Positions 16,619-25,772 of a DNA stretch of 64,000 nt are shown piece after piece. The first letter of the stretch is position 1; the number at the start of each line of letters is the position of its first letter. The DNA is taken from the NCBI RefSeq assembly GCF_000023465.1, contig NC_014041.1, positions 2,238,001-2,302,000 on the forward strand, given 5' to 3'. The stretch comes from Zunongwangia profunda SM-A87. GTDB taxonomy: Bacteria; Bacteroidota; Bacteroidia; Flavobacteriales; Flavobacteriaceae. The translations under genes were made by a program, and so were the position numbers. The notes beneath the pieces are model-generated. The model ran no database searches and was not told the DNA's origin. It saw only the letters and a program-made list of their open reading frames with translations.

Positions 16619-17644
16619 ATGCGGAATATTCTAGTTACCGGCGGAGCAGGTTTTATAGGATCAAATTTTATTATCTATTATCTTGATCATAATCCTGATT
16701 CCGTTATTATCAATTTAGATGCTCTTACCTATGCCGGTAATACCGATAATGTAAAAGAAGTTGCTAATCATCCCAGATACCGGTTTATTCAGGGCAATAT
16801 TTGTGATAGAGCATTAATAGAGCGTCTTTTTTATAAATATGACATTAAAGATATTATTCATTTGGCTGCAGAGTCTCATGTAGATAACAGTATCGCACGT
16901 CCTGATGCTTTTATGCAAACGAATATTATGGGAACCTTTAATCTTCTGGATGTGGCAAAGAATTACTGGATGGACTCGCCAGGTATTTATAAAGAACAGT
17001 ATCAAAATTCCAGATTTCATCATGTTTCTACAGATGAAGTTTATGGTACACTTGGAGAAACAGGACTTTTTAAGGAAACTACGGCTTACGCTCCTAATAG
17101 TCCTTATAGCGCTTCTAAGGCCTCTTCAGATTTTATTGTAAGAAGTTATCATCATACTTACGGAATGAATGTAGTGACTACTAATTGCTCCAATAATTAC
17201 GGTCCTAAGCAACATGATGAAAAATTGATTCCTGTTATTATCAGAAAAGCTTTAGCCGGAGAAAATATTCCTATATATGGCAATGGTAAAAATATTAGGG
17301 ACTGGCTTTATGTTTTAGATCATTGCAAAGGCATAGCACTGGCTTTTCACAAAGGAGTTTCCGGTAATACTTATAATATTGGTGGAAAAAATGAAAGAAC
17401 CAATATTTACATTGCTAAAAAGATTTGTAAGCTACTTGACAAAAAGGTACCATTGAATTCAGGAGAAAGTTATACAAGCCAAATTTCGTATGTTACCGAT
17501 AGAGCTGGACATGACTTTAGATATGCCATCGATGCTAAAAAAATTGAAAAAGAGCTGGGCTGGAAAGCAGACGAGAATTTTGAAAGTGGTATAGAAATCA
17601 CCGTAGACTGGTATTTAAAAAAGTATAAAAGCGAAATTATATAA
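16619..17644 (+). CDS. rmlB: dTDP-glucose 4,6-dehydratase
   Basis: This extended short-chain dehydrogenase has the NAD-binding motif TGGAGFIGSNF, the catalytic T-D-E of VSTDEVYGTLGE and the YSASKAS Tyr-x3-Lys pair. These are diagnostic of RmlB, which converts dTDP-glucose to dTDP-4-keto-6-deoxyglucose. Its 341 residues are normal for the family. It is the first of four adjacent genes in the order rmlBACD, which complete dTDP-L-rhamnose synthesis for surface polysaccharide or glycoprotein. No glycosyltransferase is adjacent. Confidence 0.95.
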   Translation: MRNILVTGGAGFIGSNFIIYYLDHNPDSVIINLDALTYAGNTDNVKEVANHPRYRFIQGNICDRALIERLFYKYDIKDIIHLAAESHVDNSIARPDAFMQTNIMGTFNLLDVAKNYWMDSPGIYKEQYQNSRFHHVSTDEVYGTLGETGLFKETTAYAPNSPYSASKASSDFIVRSYHHTYGMNVVTTNCSNNYGPKQHDEKLIPVIIRKALAGENIPIYGNGKNIRDWLYVLDHCKGIALAFHKGVSGNTYNIGGKNERTNIYIAKKICKLLDKKVPLNSGESYTSQISYVTDRAGHDFRYAIDAKKIEKELGWKADENFESGIEITVDWYLKKYKSEII

Positions 17645-17683
17645 TTTCGTGTTAGATTTTAGCTAATCAGATAAATGTAAGGT

Positions 17684-18541
17684 ATGAAAGGAATTATTTT
17701 AGCAGGAGGATCGGGAACACGTTTACATCCCTGTACCATATCGGTAAGTAAACAGCTCATGCCTGTATATGATAAACCTATGATTTATTATCCTTTATCG
17801 ACTTTAATGGAGTCTGGTATAAGAGAGATTTTGATTATTAGTACCCCGCACGATATGCCATTGTTTAAAAAGTTATTAGGTGATGGTAAAAAATATGGTT
17901 GTCGTTTTGAATATGCAGTACAGCCAAAGCCAGAAGGTTTGGCGCAAGCTTTTATTATAGGTGAAGACTTTATAGGTCAGGATAAAGTGGCATTAATACT
18001 AGGGGATAACATTTTTTATGGTACAGGACTGGCAAATTTATTACAGGCCAATAATGATCCTGATGGGGGGATTATTTATGCTTATCACGTAAACGATCCC
18101 CAGCGATATGGTGTCGTAGAATTTGATGATGATCAAAAAGCAGTTTCTATCGAAGAAAAACCAAAGAATCCAAAATCAAGTTTTGCGGTTCCCGGTATCT
18201 ATTTTTATGATAATGAAGTCATTAAGATTGCTAAAAACATTAAGCCTAGCGAACGTGGAGAACTTGAAATTACAGATATTAATAAATCTTATTTAACTAA
18301 AGGTAAATTAAGAGTTAGTATTTTAGATTCCGGTACCGCATGGTTAGATACGGGTACATTTAATTCTTTGATGCAGGCATCACAATTTGTACAGGTTATC
18401 GAAGAAAGACAGGGATTAAAAATAGGAGCTATAGAGGCTTCAGCTTATAAAATGGGATATATAAGCAAAGAGCAATTTTTAGATCTGATAGCACCATATC
18501 TTAAGAGTGGATACAGTCAAAATCTATTAAAAAGCATTTAA
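17684..18541 (+). CDS. rmlA: Glucose-1-phosphate thymidylyltransferase
   Basis: The N-terminus [18 protein letters not shown] is the nucleotidyltransferase signature of RmlA, followed by [18 protein letters not shown]. The enzyme joins dTTP and glucose 1-phosphate to give dTDP-glucose, the first step of dTDP-rhamnose synthesis. The length of 285 residues is typical. The gene ends immediately before the rmlC start, so translation is probably coupled. Confidence 0.95.
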   Translation: MKGIILAGGSGTRLHPCTISVSKQLMPVYDKPMIYYPLSTLMESGIREILIISTPHDMPLFKKLLGDGKKYGCRFEYAVQPKPEGLAQAFIIGEDFIGQDKVALILGDNIFYGTGLANLLQANNDPDGGIIYAYHVNDPQRYGVVEFDDDQKAVSIEEKPKNPKSSFAVPGIYFYDNEVIKIAKNIKPSERGELEITDINKSYLTKGKLRVSILDSGTAWLDTGTFNSLMQASQFVQVIEERQGLKIGAIEASAYKMGYISKEQFLDLIAPYLKSGYSQNLLKSI

Positions 18542-19105
18542 ATGGAAGTACTTGAAACAAATATAAATGGTTGTTTTGAGATCAACCCAAAGTTGATTTA
18601 TGATAGTCGTGGTTATTTCTATGAAAGTTTTAATGCAGCCAGGTTTCGGGAAAAAACAGGATTAAATATTCAGTTTGTGCAGGATAACCAGTCTTTTTCA
18701 GAAAGAGGGGTTTTAAGAGGGCTTCATCTTCAGAAGGGGATTCATGCCCAGGCTAAATTGGTTTCTGTTTTAAAAGGTAAGGTATTGGATGTAGCTATAG
18801 ACCTTCGAAAAGACAGTGAGACATTTGGAGAAGTTTACAGAACGCTACTTTCCGAAGAAAATAAAAAACAACTCTTTATCCCCAGGGGTTGCGCTCATGG
18901 ATTTGTAGTTTTAAGTGAAACATGTCTGTTTTTTTATAAATGTGATAATTATTATCATAAAGCTTCAGAAGCAGGAATTATCTACGACGATGAAGACCTT
19001 GGGATAGACTGGCAATTGGCGAAAGATGAATTGATAATTTCAGATAAAGATTTGGTTTTGCCGAGTTTTAAAGACTATATTTCCGAATACGCTCAAGTAA
19101 AATGA
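18542..19105 (+). CDS. rmlC: dTDP-4-dehydrorhamnose 3,5-epimerase
   Basis: This is a cupin-fold epimerase with the conserved segments FVQDNQSFSERGVLRGLHLQ, KLVSVLKGKVLDVAIDLR and FIPRGCAHGF. The His of RGLH is the conserved catalytic base, and the later Tyr region is also present. Length is 187 residues. The ATG directly follows the rmlA stop codon. Confidence 0.93.
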   Translation: MEVLETNINGCFEINPKLIYDSRGYFYESFNAARFREKTGLNIQFVQDNQSFSERGVLRGLHLQKGIHAQAKLVSVLKGKVLDVAIDLRKDSETFGEVYRTLLSEENKKQLFIPRGCAHGFVVLSETCLFFYKCDNYYHKASEAGIIYDDEDLGIDWQLAKDELIISDKDLVLPSFKDYISEYAQVK

Positions 19106-19106
19106 T

Positions 19107-19964
19107 ATGCCTAAAATTCTAGTTACCGGAGGACAAGGTCAGTTAGCACGATGTATTGATAAGCTAAGTAAGGTATATGAATTGGATTTTTCTTTTAAAA
19201 GTTCTTTGGAATTAGATATTACTAAATTTGAAGCATTAGAACAAGAATTAAACGGGCAAGGCTACGATTATTGTATTAATTGTGCCGCGTATACCCAGGT
19301 TGATAAAGCGGAATCTAATAAAGAAGTCGCCAATTTAATTAATCACCTGGCTGTTGATCTTTTGGCAAGGCTATGTAAAAAATATAAGGTTACGCTCATA
19401 CATATTTCTACAGATTTTGTCTTTTCTGGAGAGAATTCTTTACCTTATCTGGAAGCCGATAAAACTAATCCTCTTGGAGTTTACGGTAAATCAAAGCTTG
19501 ATGGAGAATGTAGGATTCAACAAAATTTAGCCCAGTTTTTTATCATCCGAACGTCCTGGCTGTATTCTGAATTCGGTAATAATTTTCTAAAATCTATGCT
19601 GCAATATGGCAGGGAAAGAGAAGCATTATCGGTAGTTTACGATCAGGTAGGCACTCCAACTTATGCTATGGATTTAGCCGGATTGATTTTAAAAATCATA
19701 ATTTCAGAATCTAAAAGCTACGGTGTTTATCATTATAGTAATGAAGGCGTTGCCAGCTGGTATGATTTTGCATTTGCCATTTTTAAAATGGCAAACATGG
19801 ATTGTGATTTAAATCCTATACGCTCTGAAGAGTATCCTACAGCAGCAAAGCGTCCTTCATTTAGTGTATTAGATAAATCTAGGGTTAAAAAAATCTTTCA
19901 GATCAAGATTCCACATTGGCAGCAATCGCTGTCAGAAGCTATAAGAAATAGTAGTGTAAAATAA
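19107..19964 (+). CDS. rmlD: dTDP-4-dehydrorhamnose reductase
   Basis: The protein has an NADPH-binding N-terminus (ILVTGGQGQLARCI), CINCAAYTQVDKAE, STDFVFSG and the catalytic YGKSKLDGE, all typical of RmlD. It catalyses the last step to dTDP-L-rhamnose. It starts one base after rmlC and closes the rmlBACD operon before a strong hairpin. Confidence 0.93.
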   Translation: MPKILVTGGQGQLARCIDKLSKVYELDFSFKSSLELDITKFEALEQELNGQGYDYCINCAAYTQVDKAESNKEVANLINHLAVDLLARLCKKYKVTLIHISTDFVFSGENSLPYLEADKTNPLGVYGKSKLDGECRIQQNLAQFFIIRTSWLYSEFGNNFLKSMLQYGREREALSVVYDQVGTPTYAMDLAGLILKIIISESKSYGVYHYSNEGVASWYDFAFAIFKMANMDCDLNPIRSEEYPTAAKRPSFSVLDKSRVKKIFQIKIPHWQQSLSEAIRNSSVK

Positions 19965-19999
19965 AAAACGCTTCAACAATGATTAGGTTGAAGCGTTTT
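19965..19999. terminator. Terminator between rmlD and the converging Bax-inhibitor gene
   Basis: AAAACGCTTCAAC and GTTGAAGCGTTTT form a 13-bp perfect inverted repeat with a 9-base loop and A/T tracts on both sides. It can serve both converging transcripts. Confidence 0.85.
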
Positions 20000-20028
20000 A
20001 TACTTTTATAATAGAAGTCTGGATAAAC

Positions 20029-20757
20029 TTATTTCCTATCACCAAATATTCTAAGGAGGAAAAGGAACATATTGATAAAGTCTAGATATAGCCTAAGAGC
20101 ACCCATAAGGGCAAGGTTGTGACCAATATCAGAGTCTTCCATCCCTGCTCTGTACATTCGTTTAATTTTCTGAGTATCATAGGCGGTTAATCCAACAAAG
20201 ATTAATACCCCAGCATAGGTGATTACCCAATATAGGATTTCGTTAAAAAAGAAGATATTAACTATCGAAGCAATAATAATACCGATTAAAGCCATAAAAC
20301 ACAAATTACCAATGCTGGTAAGGTCTCTTTTTGTAAAATATCCATAGGCACTCATCGCTCCAAAAGTTCCGGCGGTTACAAAAAATGTAGTCGCAATAGA
20401 AGCCGAGGTAAATACCAATAAAATGAAGGATAAAGTCACACCGTTTAAAACGGAATATAGAATAAATAAAGCTGTAGCTGTAGCCGTAGATAATTTTTGA
20501 ATATTAGCACCAATATAGCCTACTAATAAAACTTCACCGATTAAAAGTCCGTAAAAAACGAGTTTATTAGAAAAGATTAAATTCATTAATTCCTGGCTGC
20601 CAGCAGCAAAAAATGCGGTGACACCGGTGATAAGCAGCGCTAAACACATCCAGTTAAATACCTTATTAATATAGGCGGTTTGTCCCTGTTTCAGTTGCGC
20701 ATCAGAGTAAATAACCTGGTCTTTTAGGTTTTCAGATATTTGAGAGTTTGAGTTCAT
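20029..20757 (-). CDS. Bax inhibitor-1/YccA family membrane protein
   Basis: This 242-residue protein has about seven hydrophobic segments, with the family blocks FNWMCLALLITGVTAF and, near the C-terminus, GLTAYDTQKIKRMY and ALRLYLDFINMFLFLLRI. Bacterial relatives (YetJ, YccA) are pH-sensitive calcium leak channels or FtsH modulators in the cytoplasmic membrane. It is a single gene, convergent with rmlD. Confidence 0.92.
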   Translation of the reverse strand: MNSNSQISENLKDQVIYSDAQLKQGQTAYINKVFNWMCLALLITGVTAFFAAGSQELMNLIFSNKLVFYGLLIGEVLLVGYIGANIQKLSTATATALFILYSVLNGVTLSFILLVFTSASIATTFFVTAGTFGAMSAYGYFTKRDLTSIGNLCFMALIGIIIASIVNIFFFNEILYWVITYAGVLIFVGLTAYDTQKIKRMYRAGMEDSDIGHNLALMGALRLYLDFINMFLFLLRIFGDRK

Positions 20758-20904
20758 AATTTAATTTTACGGTTTAGTGTAAAAGTATATAATTTTTTAA
20801 TGTGAAATAATTGGAGTGATCTCTATTTTAAATCACCAGAGATAAAGTTTGGTACTCTCTGTTGATTAGCTTTAGATAGTTAATAAAAGTTTTGATTTAT
20901 AAGA

Positions 20905-22242
20905 TTATATCCCGGTATAGTTTTGCGGAGTTATTTGCTTTAATTCCTCTTTAATATGCTCTTCCACTTCTAATGTTTCAATAAAATCAGCAATACTGTT
21001 CTTATTTATTTTTTCATTAGTACGGGTTAGTCCCTTTAATGTTTCATAAGGATTTTTAAAACCTTCACGCCTTAAAATGGTTTGGATTGCCTCAGCGACT
21101 ACTGCCCAGTTAGCTTCAAGATCTGCGTCAAGTTTTTCTTGATTCAGTAATAATTTATTTAAACCTTTTAGGGTAGACTGAAATCCAATGAGCGTATGTC
21201 CTAAAGGAACCCCAATATTTCTTAAAACCGTACTATCGGTTAGGTCACGTTGCAGACGGCTTACCGGTAATTTTGCAGCCAAATGCTCAAAAATAGCGTT
21301 TGCAATGCCTAAATTTCCTTCGCTGTTTTCAAAATCGATAGGATTCACCTTATGCGGCATAGCAGAACTTCCAATTTCTCCGGCTTTAATTTGTTGCTTA
21401 AAATAATCCATAGAAACATAGCTCCAAATGTCTTTATCTAAATCAAGGATGATCGTATTAATTCGTTTTAAAGCATCAAATAAGGCCGCCATGTGGTCGT
21501 AATGCTCTATTTGTGTGGTAGGGAATGAATGTTTTAAACCCAGGGTGTTTTCTACAAATCCGCTACCAAATTTCTTCCAGTCAATTTCGGGATAGGCTAC
21601 AAAATGCGCATTATAATTTCCGGTAGCACCACCAAATTTGGCGGCATGACTACAGGTGTCTAAAAGTTCTTTTTGTTCTTTAAGACGAATGGCGAAAACT
21701 TCTATCTCTTTACCAAGACGGGTAGGAGAGGCGGGCTGGCCGTGTGTACGGGCTAGCATAGGTACGTCTTTCCATTCGTTAGCAAGAGATTTTAATTTTT
21801 TTAAAATATGGTCTAATTGAGGAATATAAACTTCTTCAATAGCATCTTTAAGCGAAAGCGGTACTGCGGTATTGTTGATATCCTGGGAGGTGAGCCCAAA
21901 ATGTATAAACTCTTTCGATCTTTCTAAGCCTAATTTTTCAAACTCTTCTTTAAGAAAATATTCTACTGCTTTGACGTCGTGATTGGTCGTTTTTTCAATC
22001 TCTTTAATGGCCTGTGCATCCTGGGTCGTAAAGTTTTCGTACAATCCACGAAGATCAGGAAAAATCGCTTCTTCAACCTCTTCTAGTTGAGGTAATGGCA
22101 GTTTACATAATGCTATAAAATATTCAACTTCTACCTTTACACGATATTTTATTAGCGCTTTTTCACTAAAATAAGCCGATAAAGACTTTGTTTTAGAATG
22201 ATATCTTCCATCTATCGGAGAAATTGCATTTAGCGATGTCAT
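20905..22242 (-). CDS. purB: Adenylosuccinate lyase
   Basis: The fumarase/aspartase superfamily signature GSSAMPHKVNPIDFENSEGN is present, along with the substrate-loop region HFGLTSQDINNT. At 445 residues it is a normal PurB. It acts twice in purine synthesis, splitting SAICAR and adenylosuccinate. The upstream gene on the same strand is a small helical protein found beside purB in related genomes, which is often mislabelled as this enzyme. Confidence 0.95.
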   Translation of the reverse strand: MTSLNAISPIDGRYHSKTKSLSAYFSEKALIKYRVKVEVEYFIALCKLPLPQLEEVEEAIFPDLRGLYENFTTQDAQAIKEIEKTTNHDVKAVEYFLKEEFEKLGLERSKEFIHFGLTSQDINNTAVPLSLKDAIEEVYIPQLDHILKKLKSLANEWKDVPMLARTHGQPASPTRLGKEIEVFAIRLKEQKELLDTCSHAAKFGGATGNYNAHFVAYPEIDWKKFGSGFVENTLGLKHSFPTTQIEHYDHMAALFDALKRINTIILDLDKDIWSYVSMDYFKQQIKAGEIGSSAMPHKVNPIDFENSEGNLGIANAIFEHLAAKLPVSRLQRDLTDSTVLRNIGVPLGHTLIGFQSTLKGLNKLLLNQEKLDADLEANWAVVAEAIQTILRREGFKNPYETLKGLTRTNEKINKNSIADFIETLEVEEHIKEELKQITPQNYTGI

Positions 22243-22300
22243 TTTCTTATATTAAAAGTTAAAGCGTAAATATAGTGCATCAAAACCATCTGGAAAACCG

Positions 22301-22834
22301 CTATCTTAATTTCTTTAAAATTTTTGTACTTCTGGATTTAAAACCAGCAGAACTATTTATTGATTTTTGCATTAAATAGGCCTTTAATTCGGGGTGTATC
22401 CAGTCAATTTTAAAACCGACATAAAAAAGACTTTGCATCGCAAAAACTTTGGTTGCAGTTTTGCTACCATCTAATAAAAAGCCAAATGAGACGGAGGCTA
22501 TTTTTTCTAAAGTGTGTTTAGACAGAATAAAGTCTGAATTCAGATGTTGAAATTCGCTAATTTTCTCTAATAATTTTGCAATACAGCGTTTTTCAGTTTC
22601 GGAATTGATACTGGTTGATATATCAATAATTACCTGGGAATAGCTTATAACTTCTTTCCAATGATCCCTTGCATAAAATTCTAACGCAACGATAGCTTTA
22701 AGTCGATATTCTGAAGATTGCTGAATGATCTGTATTAATTTGGGTAAAGTCTGATTTTCGCTGATAAGCCTGCAAAAGTTAGACCTGCTTTCAGCGTGCA
22801 TGGTCATGGTCTCTAATAGATATTCGATATTCAA
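22301..22834 (-). CDS. Helical-repeat protein between the sirtuin gene and purB
   Basis: The 177-residue cytosolic protein is all helical, with repeated amphipathic helix pairs suggestive of an ARM/HEAT-like fold; no catalytic motif is visible. It overlaps the sirtuin gene by 4 bases (stop and start interlocked) and lies 58 bases upstream of purB, so all three are probably co-transcribed. Similar proteins are sometimes annotated as adenylosuccinate lyase because of their neighbour, but none of the lyase motifs is present. Confidence 0.65.
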   Translation of the reverse strand: MNIEYLLETMTMHAESRSNFCRLISENQTLPKLIQIIQQSSEYRLKAIVALEFYARDHWKEVISYSQVIIDISTSINSETEKRCIAKLLEKISEFQHLNSDFILSKHTLEKIASVSFGFLLDGSKTATKVFAMQSLFYVGFKIDWIHPELKAYLMQKSINSSAGFKSRSTKILKKLR

Positions 22835-23520
22835 GAAATAAATTTTTTACGAAGTTCTTCGGCTAATTTTGAAACACCAGTTACCGCCTTTTCAGCATAG
22901 ACAGTAAGATACTTATTTTGTTTTACATTGGGATTAGGGTCTATAAAGTAAATCGGAGTTTTTTGTGGAGCAAAATCGATGAGTCCCGCTGCTGGATAAA
23001 CCTGCATTGAGGTGCCTATAATCACAATAATATCAGCTTCAGTAACTTTTTGGATAGCTTTTTCCATCATGGGTACGGCTTCTCCAAACCAAACTACATG
23101 AGGTCGTAATTGATAATGATGTTCGCAAAAATCTCCAATATTAAGATCATGTTTCCAGTCAAACACCAAATTTTCATCAAAAGTACTGCGTACTTTTAAA
23201 AGTTCACCGTGTAGATGTAATACTTGCGTACTCCCGGCGCGTTCGTGAAGATCATCAATATTTTGGGTAATAATAGCGACATCAAAGTCGCTTTCTAATT
23301 CGGCTAGAACACGATGTGCAGGGTTGGGATGAACACTCAGTAGCTGCTTTCTGCGTTTGTTATAAAAATCGAGTACCAATTCTTGATTTTTCTCCCATCC
23401 CATGGGAGAGGCGACTTGCATAACATCATGGCCTTCCCATAATCCATCGGCATCCCGAAACGTTTTTATACCGCTTTCTGCACTAATTCCTGCTCCTGTA
23501 AGCACAACAAGATTTTTCAT
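22831..23520 (-). CDS. NAD-dependent protein deacylase (sirtuin, CobB-like)
   Basis: Sirtuin motifs are clear: GAGISAESGIKTFRD, TQNIDDLHERAG, the catalytic His in HLHGEL, and VIIGTSMQVYPAAGL. The Tyr and Arg of FYNKRRKQL match the class III pair that recognises succinyl- or malonyl-lysine. The four zinc-binding cysteines usually found after HGEL are absent; only one Cys occurs there (GDFCEHH). The protein is 229 residues long. It is probably a cytosolic deacylase regulating metabolic enzymes. Confidence 0.9.
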   Translation of the reverse strand: MKNLVVLTGAGISAESGIKTFRDADGLWEGHDVMQVASPMGWEKNQELVLDFYNKRRKQLLSVHPNPAHRVLAELESDFDVAIITQNIDDLHERAGSTQVLHLHGELLKVRSTFDENLVFDWKHDLNIGDFCEHHYQLRPHVVWFGEAVPMMEKAIQKVTEADIIVIIGTSMQVYPAAGLIDFAPQKTPIYFIDPNPNVKQNKYLTVYAEKAVTGVSKLAEELRKKFIS

Positions 23521-23705
23521 AGAATGAAGTTTGGAAAAAAGATACTTATTTTAAAAAAAATAAACCTGATATTCAATAAAAATCAATACGTTTTTCGACA
23601 ACATCAGTTCTCTTTTGGAAAAAGTCTATTTATAGCCCCTAATGATTATTTCTGACTAAACGGGCTTTTATCGTATGTTATACCAGTTTAATAATTTCAT
23701 TTTTA

Positions 23706-23713
23706 TATTTTTG
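23706..23713 (+). promoter_or_regulatory. Promoter -7 element of trmH
   Basis: TATTTTTG fits the Bacteroidota -7 consensus TAnnTTTG exactly and ends 7 bases before the trmH ATG. The transcript would therefore have almost no leader. A clear -33 TTG is not evident. Confidence 0.4.
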
Positions 23714-23720
23714 ATAATAT

Positions 23721-24374
23721 ATGAATGACCCTGCTTTAATTTCTTATTTAGAAGATTTTCTTACCGACCGTCGAAAATCACTTATCAAAAAAGTGATCGA
23801 TCAACGCACCAACCACATCACTGTAGCTACTCAAGATGTTTATCAGCTCCATAATACCAGCGCAGTAATACGAAGTTGTGATGTTTTTGGAATACAAAAT
23901 ATACATGTAATAGAAGAAAAATTTCCCAAAAGAATAGACCGGGAGATAGCCATGGGTGCTCAAAAATGGGTGTCTGTAAATCGGCATGCTTCGGCGAAAG
24001 AGTGTATATCCCATGTAAGGGAGATGGGCTATCAAATTGTGGCCACAAGTCCGCATGATGACTCCTTACATTTAGGTGATTTTGATATTACCAAGAAATC
24101 AGCTTTATTTTTTGGTACCGAGCGCTATGGATTATCTCAGGAAATTATAGATGAAGCGGATTGCACGTTAAAAATTCCTATGTATGGCTTTACAGAAAGT
24201 TTAAATATTTCTGTTTCTGCAGCAATTATACTCCAAAGCCTGGCTGAAAAGATGAGAAAGGATGATGTTAAGTGGCAACTGAATGAACAGGAGAAAGAAG
24301 CTTTGAAGTTTGAATGGCTTAAAAACAATCTGAAAAATAGTACTGAGCTTATTTCTCACTTTTATTCAAAATAA
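23721..24374 (+). CDS. trmH: tRNA (guanosine-2'-O-)-methyltransferase, SpoU/TrmH family
   Basis: The three SPOUT motifs are present: the NTSAVIRSCDVFGIQNIHV region with its conserved Asn and Arg, FFGTERYGLSQE, and IPMYGFTESLNISVSAAI. The length of 217 residues fits TrmH, which methylates G18 of tRNA. Other SpoU members, such as RlmB or TrmL, usually differ in length or N-terminal domain, but substrate cannot be fixed from sequence alone. Confidence 0.85.
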   Translation: MNDPALISYLEDFLTDRRKSLIKKVIDQRTNHITVATQDVYQLHNTSAVIRSCDVFGIQNIHVIEEKFPKRIDREIAMGAQKWVSVNRHASAKECISHVREMGYQIVATSPHDDSLHLGDFDITKKSALFFGTERYGLSQEIIDEADCTLKIPMYGFTESLNISVSAAIILQSLAEKMRKDDVKWQLNEQEKEALKFEWLKNNLKNSTELISHFYSK

Positions 24375-24406
24375 TTGTTAATTTTATTAAAAAGTAAAAT
24401 ATACAA

Positions 24407-24946
24407 ATGACGCTTTTCTTCTACGTGATTATTGCGGTAATTACGTTTATAGCCTTTCTTCACGCATGGTCTAAAAAGGATTATGATGTTAGCCGGACCA
24501 TTGTTATTAATCAATCTAAAGCAGACATCTATAGTTTTGTAAGGCAACTTAAAAATCAGCCAAAATGGATAGCTAAACTAAAGGACTCTAAACCGGTTAA
24601 GCTTAAGTTCAAAGGAATAGACGGTAAAGAAGGGGCTATGGTATATTGGAAAGGGAGAAAGAATATTGGAGAGGGCACCCAAAAGATCATAAAAGTAAAA
24701 CCTGGTCATGTGTTTGAAACCAAATTGCTGTTAGTTAAACCTGTAGAGGCAGTGGCATTAACATATTTTGCTGCAAAGGAAATACAGCCAGAACGAACTA
24801 AAGTTGTATTTGGGGTGAGAGGATATTTACCGTTTCCTTATTCCGTAATTTCTATCTTTTACAGTATGGAAAATAAATTTGGGAATGATTTTGATAAGAG
24901 TTTACAAAACCTAAAAGATCATCTGGAAGATCAACAAAACGCTTAA
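24407..24946 (+). CDS. SRPBCC (START-like) family protein with an N-terminal membrane segment
   Basis: An N-terminal hydrophobic helix (FFYVIIAVITFIAFLHA) is followed by a Bet v 1/START-like domain beginning DVSRTIVINQSKADIYSFVR and continuing with the strand-rich GAMVYWKGRKNIGEGTQKI. These domains bind hydrophobic ligands; the ligand here is unknown. The gene follows trmH by 32 bases, and its end overlaps the converging gene by 4 bases. Confidence 0.8.
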   Translation: MTLFFYVIIAVITFIAFLHAWSKKDYDVSRTIVINQSKADIYSFVRQLKNQPKWIAKLKDSKPVKLKFKGIDGKEGAMVYWKGRKNIGEGTQKIIKVKPGHVFETKLLLVKPVEAVALTYFAAKEIQPERTKVVFGVRGYLPFPYSVISIFYSMENKFGNDFDKSLQNLKDHLEDQQNA

Positions 24947-25707
24947 TTCTTATTACGTTGCAGTAATTTATATTCTTCCCAACAACCACTTATAGCATCA
25001 AGAATTTGAAGATCTGTAGCTGTTTTTACAAAATCTTCAGAGTAATTACAACGGCTAAGCACTTCTTCAATTTCAGATTTACTTAATTGCAGCATCGCAG
25101 TTAAGGTTTCCCGGTTGTATTTAGATCCTAAAAGATCGCGAATACTTTCGTCCTCCTTCATTTGTCTAAGTTTGCGCATTTGCCGTTCTCTTCGGCTAAA
25201 AAGATTATTAAGCGCATCGGCTGGATTAAAAATAGAGCCAATTACTTTATTGAATGCACTGGGAGAAGAACCTCCGGCCTCATAACCAATATTAAGGCCG
25301 GAGATGCTATATCTTTTATTTTCGTAAATAGGAATATTTTTCGCGTCGATTTCAAGATACCCCGTTAGTTTTACATCACTTACGGTAACCTCTTCTAAAG
25401 CAATACCCACTTCAGTCATTTTTACTTTTACGTTGCCGTATTTAAGCCAGTCGTTCGTTACTCTTACTTTAATGGATTTAAAACCTAAATAAGTAAAGTA
25501 TAGGGTATCATTTGCTGTAGCCTGAATCTCGAAAGACCCATCTTCTTCAGAAGTACTACCCTTTACCTGGTTCAAATTAACGATATGAACATTCTCTAGA
25601 GCCACATCGTTGGCCGCATTCATTACGGTGCCCGATATAACGTCCTGAGCGTTTGTTATTTGACAAACGAAAAACACTGAAAATATAAAAGTAACTAACT
25701 GCTTCAT
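24943..25707 (-). CDS. Exported protein with a carboxypeptidase-regulatory-like domain
   Basis: A signal peptide (MKQLVTFIFSVFFVCQITNA) leads into a CarboxypepD_reg-like beta domain (about residues 20-110; ISGTVMNAANDVALENVHIV and GSTSEEDGSFEIQATANDTL). This is the same kind of domain found at the N-terminus of TonB receptors. The rest is a helical region of about 130 residues with charged segments. No receptor plug or barrel follows, so this is a stand-alone periplasmic or envelope protein of unknown role. Confidence 0.75.
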   Translation of the reverse strand: MKQLVTFIFSVFFVCQITNAQDVISGTVMNAANDVALENVHIVNLNQVKGSTSEEDGSFEIQATANDTLYFTYLGFKSIKVRVTNDWLKYGNVKVKMTEVGIALEEVTVSDVKLTGYLEIDAKNIPIYENKRYSISGLNIGYEAGGSSPSAFNKVIGSIFNPADALNNLFSRRERQMRKLRQMKEDESIRDLLGSKYNRETLTAMLQLSKSEIEEVLSRCNYSEDFVKTATDLQILDAISGCWEEYKLLQRNKN

Positions 25708-25772
25708 AGAATAGACGCCTAAAATAGGAAAATCATTATAAAAAATGATGCCAAAATAGGGATAAACCTGTC

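Noticed and set aside
16619..19964. rmlBACD as a horizontally acquired surface-polysaccharide island
   Set aside because: No glycosyltransferases, flippase, polymerase or mobile genes are adjacent, and base use looks like the neighbours.
22301..22834. Labelling the small helical protein as adenylosuccinate lyase
   Set aside because: It has none of the lyase motifs; the real purB is the next gene.
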